From: Bacteroidota bacterium
GTDB lineage: Bacteria; Bacteroidota; Bacteroidia; Flavobacteriales; Schleiferiaceae
Length of the DNA: 9,122 bases
Assembly (NCBI GenBank): GCA_003023665.1
Contig: PXYR01000068.1
Coordinates: 1-9,122 of the forward strand
Direction: 5' to 3'
Each line of letters starts with the position of its first letter. The stretch's first letter is position 1. The translations under genes were made by a program, and so were the position numbers. Of the stretch, positions 7,173 to 9,122 are shown piece by piece. The notes beneath the pieces are model-generated. The model did no database searches, was not told where the DNA came from, and saw only the letters and a program-made list of their open reading frames with translations.

Positions 7173-7765
7173 CCTTTATAGCCTTCCATCATACGAGCCA
7201 CGTATTTTCCAATTACATCAAACTCTAAGTTAACCCTATCTCCTTTGCTTAACGTATTAAAAACTGTGTTTTCATAGGTATAAGGAATGATCGCGACACT
7301 AAATACTCCCTTGGAAGAATTTACAACTGTTAAAGACGTTCCGTTTACAGTAATAGATCCTTTTTCAACGGTTACATTTTCCATAGATGTATCATAGGAA
7401 AAGGTGTAAATCCATGAACCGTCTTTCTCTTGAATATTTTCGCAAATACCTATCTGATCCACATGGCCTTGAACAATATGTCCATCTAAGCGGGCTCCTA
7501 AAGTCATGCAACGTTCTAAATTGATACTATCCCCTTGGGTCAAATCACCAAGATTTGTTTTGTCAATAGTTTCTTCAATCGCAGTAACACGATACGTCCG
7601 ATCACCAAAAATTTCCACAACAGTAAGACAGACGCCATTGTGAGCAACGCTCTGGTCTACTTTTAACTCACCTGCCAATGTTGATTCTATATAAAGCTCT
7701 AAGTTGGATTGACTCTTCTCAACCTTGGCTACTTTAGCTAAATTTTCAATTATTCCAGTAAACAT
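7169..7765 (-). CDS. ribE: Riboflavin synthase, alpha subunit
   Basis: This 198-residue protein is a complete riboflavin synthase, which dismutates two 6,7-dimethyl-8-ribityllumazine molecules into riboflavin and the pyrimidine precursor, the last step of vitamin B2 synthesis. It begins with the diagnostic M-F-T-G-I-I and has two homologous lumazine-binding repeats: S-V-A-H-N-G-V-C-L-T-V-V at 39-50 in the first and G-S-I-T-V-N-G-T-S-L-T-V-V at 136-148 in the second. The interdomain G-A-R-L-D-G-H-I-V-Q-G-H-V-D at 90-103 is typical. Length fits the family (about 195-220). It is the first gene of the minus-strand operon and overlaps the response regulator by four bases. No other rib gene is nearby, and the 56-base upstream gap is too short for a conventional FMN riboswitch. 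The symbol ribE is also used for lumazine synthase in some species; here it means riboflavin synthase (ribC in E. coli). Confidence 0.96.
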   Translation of the reverse strand: MFTGIIENLAKVAKVEKSQSNLELYIESTLAGELKVDQSVAHNGVCLTVVEIFGDRTYRVTAIEETIDKTNLGDLTQGDSINLERCMTLGARLDGHIVQGHVDQIGICENIQEKDGSWIYTFSYDTSMENVTVEKGSITVNGTSLTVVNSSKGVFSVAIIPYTYENTVFNTLSKGDRVNLEFDVIGKYVARMMEGYKG

Positions 7766-7795
7766 GGAGCGCTTCTTTATGGTTGGTTAAAATAG

Positions 7796-7803
7796 TACAT
7801 TTG
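7796..7803 (+). promoter_or_regulatory. Candidate -7 promoter element (TAnnTTTG type) for the aminopeptidase gene
   Basis: The octamer tacatttg is an exact match to the Bacteroidota sigma-A -7 consensus TAnnTTTG and lies 18 bases upstream of the ATG at 7822. Transcription would start near 7808-7811, leaving a leader of roughly a dozen bases. A -33 TTTG/TTG at the usual 19-21 base spacing is poor; the T-rich gcttcttt at 7771-7778 is the best available. No equally good element was seen for riboflavin synthase on the opposite strand of this 56-base divergent gap (7766-7821). Confidence 0.5.
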
Positions 7804-7821
7804 ACAGATAATCGATTTCAC

Positions 7822-9122
7822 ATGAACATCAGCACCTATACTCCTGAATACAATGGTCCTTCAGCTATTGTTTACAAAAAAGGAGGCCTCTTGAATGTTT
7901 CTAAGTCAATTCAAAATAGAATTGAAAGTTACGGGGATAAATTTGAAGAAACCTGGATGGAATTGCAGGACGGCAACGACACTGTCTGGGCATTTCAGTT
8001 AACCAAGGATTTGAGCGACTATGAGCGAGCAGAAAAAATGCGACTTGCCGGTAACGCCCTGGCAATAAAGGTCAATGCATTGGGGCTTGATCGTATCAAA
8101 ATAGAAGGCCCTTACCAAGCGGAAATCTGCGAAGGGGCAATACTAGGAAATTATCAATTTTTGAAATTTTTCAGCGACGCTCACAAACGGCGAAACTCCT
8201 TTGTGAAGATTTTTGTTGAGGACGAAAATTCTGAAGACATCAAAAGCATTCAGCATGCAACTCTTGGAACTTTATTTGCTCGGGATCTTATCAATAGACC
8301 GGTTATAGACTTAACAGCTAGTAAACTTGCGGAGGAAGCAAAGCAAGCCGGTAAACGTCACGGGTTTTCTGTTGAAGTTTTAGAAAAAAAACAGATCGAA
8401 AGCCTTAAAATGGGTGGCTTGCTCGGTGTAAATTACGGTTCTGTAGAGCCTCCAACATTCACCATAATGGAATATAAAGGTGCAGGAGCGACCAATTCAC
8501 AGCCCATTGTCCTTGTTGGAAAAGGTGTGGTTTATGACACTGGTGGCCTAAGCTTAAAACCGAGTAATTTCATGGATACCATGAAAAGTGACATGGGTGG
8601 AGCAGCGGCTGTACTAGGAACTATGTCTGCAATTGCTGAGGCTAAACTTCCAGTTCATGTAATAGGTCTGGTACCTGCTACTGATAATCGCCCTGGATTA
8701 AACGCAGTGACTCCTGGAGACGTGATAACCATTTCAGATGGCACCACGGTAGAGGTGCTCAATACAGATGCCGAAGGCCGATTAATTCTGTCGGACGCAT
8801 TGGTGTATGCCCAACGATACAATCCTGAATTGGTAATTGACTTAGCTACCTTAACAGGAGCCGCGGCCCGCGCAATTGGTCGATACGCCATTGTGGGTAT
8901 GGGTAACGCGCCAAAAGAAAAAATGGAAGCGTTACAACATAGCGGGTACAAGACCCGAGAGCGTGTGGTTGAATTTCCGTTTTGGGATGAATACAAAGAA
9001 TTACTCAAAAGCCCGATCGCCGATCTTAAAAATATTGGCGGAGCAGAAGCAGGGGCAATCACCGCGGGCAAATTCTTAGAGCATTTTACAAATTATCCCT
9101 ACATCCATCTGGATATTGCTGG
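7822..9122 (+). CDS. pepA: Leucyl aminopeptidase, M17 family (3' end outside the window)
   Basis: The first 433 codons of an M17 aminopeptidase are visible, running off the right edge without a stop. These cytosolic hexameric two-metal enzymes remove N-terminal residues, with a preference for leucine, in peptide turnover. The C-terminal catalytic domain is clear: K234 and D239 in V-G-K-G-V-V-Y-D-T-G-G, K246 in L-S-L-K-P, D257 in M-K-S-D-M-G-G, and the family signature N-T-D-A-E-G-R-L at 314-321 with D316, E318 and R320. The spacings from K234 (5, 12, 23, 82, 84 and 86 residues) equal those of the metal and catalytic residues in E. coli PepA, so the site looks intact. The hinge L-I-N-R-P is at 156-160. 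The start ATG at 7822 follows a good -7 element. It is divergent from riboflavin synthase. Members are usually 450-500 residues, so perhaps 30-60 residues are missing. A role in transcription like E. coli PepA/XerA is not implied. Confidence 0.95.
   Translation, partial: MNISTYTPEYNGPSAIVYKKGGLLNVSKSIQNRIESYGDKFEETWMELQDGNDTVWAFQLTKDLSDYERAEKMRLAGNALAIKVNALGLDRIKIEGPYQAEICEGAILGNYQFLKFFSDAHKRRNSFVKIFVEDENSEDIKSIQHATLGTLFARDLINRPVIDLTASKLAEEAKQAGKRHGFSVEVLEKKQIESLKMGGLLGVNYGSVEPPTFTIMEYKGAGATNSQPIVLVGKGVVYDTGGLSLKPSNFMDTMKSDMGGAAAVLGTMSAIAEAKLPVHVIGLVPATDNRPGLNAVTPGDVITISDGTTVEVLNTDAEGRLILSDALVYAQRYNPELVIDLATLTGAAARAIGRYAIVGMGNAPKEKMEALQHSGYKTRERVVEFPFWDEYKELLKSPIADLKNIGGAEAGAITAGKFLEHFTNYPYIHLDIA

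Noticed and set aside
7766..7821. FMN riboswitch or other leader RNA upstream of riboflavin synthase
   Set aside because: The divergent gap is only 56 bases, too short for an FMN aptamer plus expression platform, and no RFN-like conserved segments are visible.
6612..8910. Recurring octamer aacgcgcca (near 3724, 6613 and 8904)
   Set aside because: The copies are all inside unrelated coding sequences at irregular spacing, so chance and codon use explain them.
8655..9071. Minus-strand reading frame of 138 codons opposite the aminopeptidase
   Set aside because: It lies entirely antisense to the M17 catalytic domain, has low-complexity Ala/Ser/Pro content typical of shadow frames, and resembles no family.
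1..9122. CRISPR array, insertion sequence, tRNA or defence island
   Set aside because: No regularly spaced repeats, transposase motifs, terminal inverted repeats or cloverleaf-like segments were seen; the window is almost fully filled with core genes.

Overview
This window looks like chromosomal core DNA from a member of the Bacteroidota, probably a flavobacterium-like marine lineage. The evidence is moderately AT-rich DNA, no clear Shine-Dalgarno sites, a TAnnTTTG-type -7 promoter element, a gmk-nadD gene pair, an AddB-like PD-(D/E)XK protein of the Bacteroidota type, and a LytS/LytTR two-component pair whose kinase carries a TPR sensor. The exact genus cannot be read from the sequence. Both edges cut genes: gmk on the left and a leucyl aminopeptidase on the right.

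Left block, plus strand, 1-4672: a tightly packed run of guanylate kinase (3' end only), nicotinate-nucleotide adenylyltransferase (nadD, 4-base ATGA overlap with gmk), a 932-residue AddB-like PD-(D/E)XK nuclease (3-base gap) and a fold-type II PLP-dependent serine/threonine dehydratase-like enzyme (11-base gap). The spacing argues for one transcript covering nucleotide and cofactor supply, DNA repair and amino-acid metabolism. The genes look functionally unrelated apart from gmk and nadD, which both act on nucleotides.

Convergence, 4673-4756: no gene. It holds the second copy of a 16-base direct repeat that duplicates the dehydratase stop codon region, plus several short inverted repeats. 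The best terminator for the plus-strand operon (4772-4808) lies just beyond it, inside the antisense 3' end of the kinase gene.

Middle block, minus strand, 7765 down to 4757: riboflavin synthase, then a LytTR response regulator (ATGA overlap), then a LytS-family sensor histidine kinase whose start lies inside the regulator gene. The regulator and kinase are almost certainly cognate partners. Their co-transcription with a riboflavin biosynthesis gene is the most notable contextual feature here.

Right block, plus strand, from 7822: an M17 leucyl aminopeptidase, divergent from riboflavin synthase, with a probable TAnnTTTG promoter in the 56-base gap and all catalytic residues in the visible part. 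I saw no mobile element, CRISPR array, tRNA/rRNA or defence island. I do not see a clearly novel system; the findings are modest oddities in ordinary core genes.
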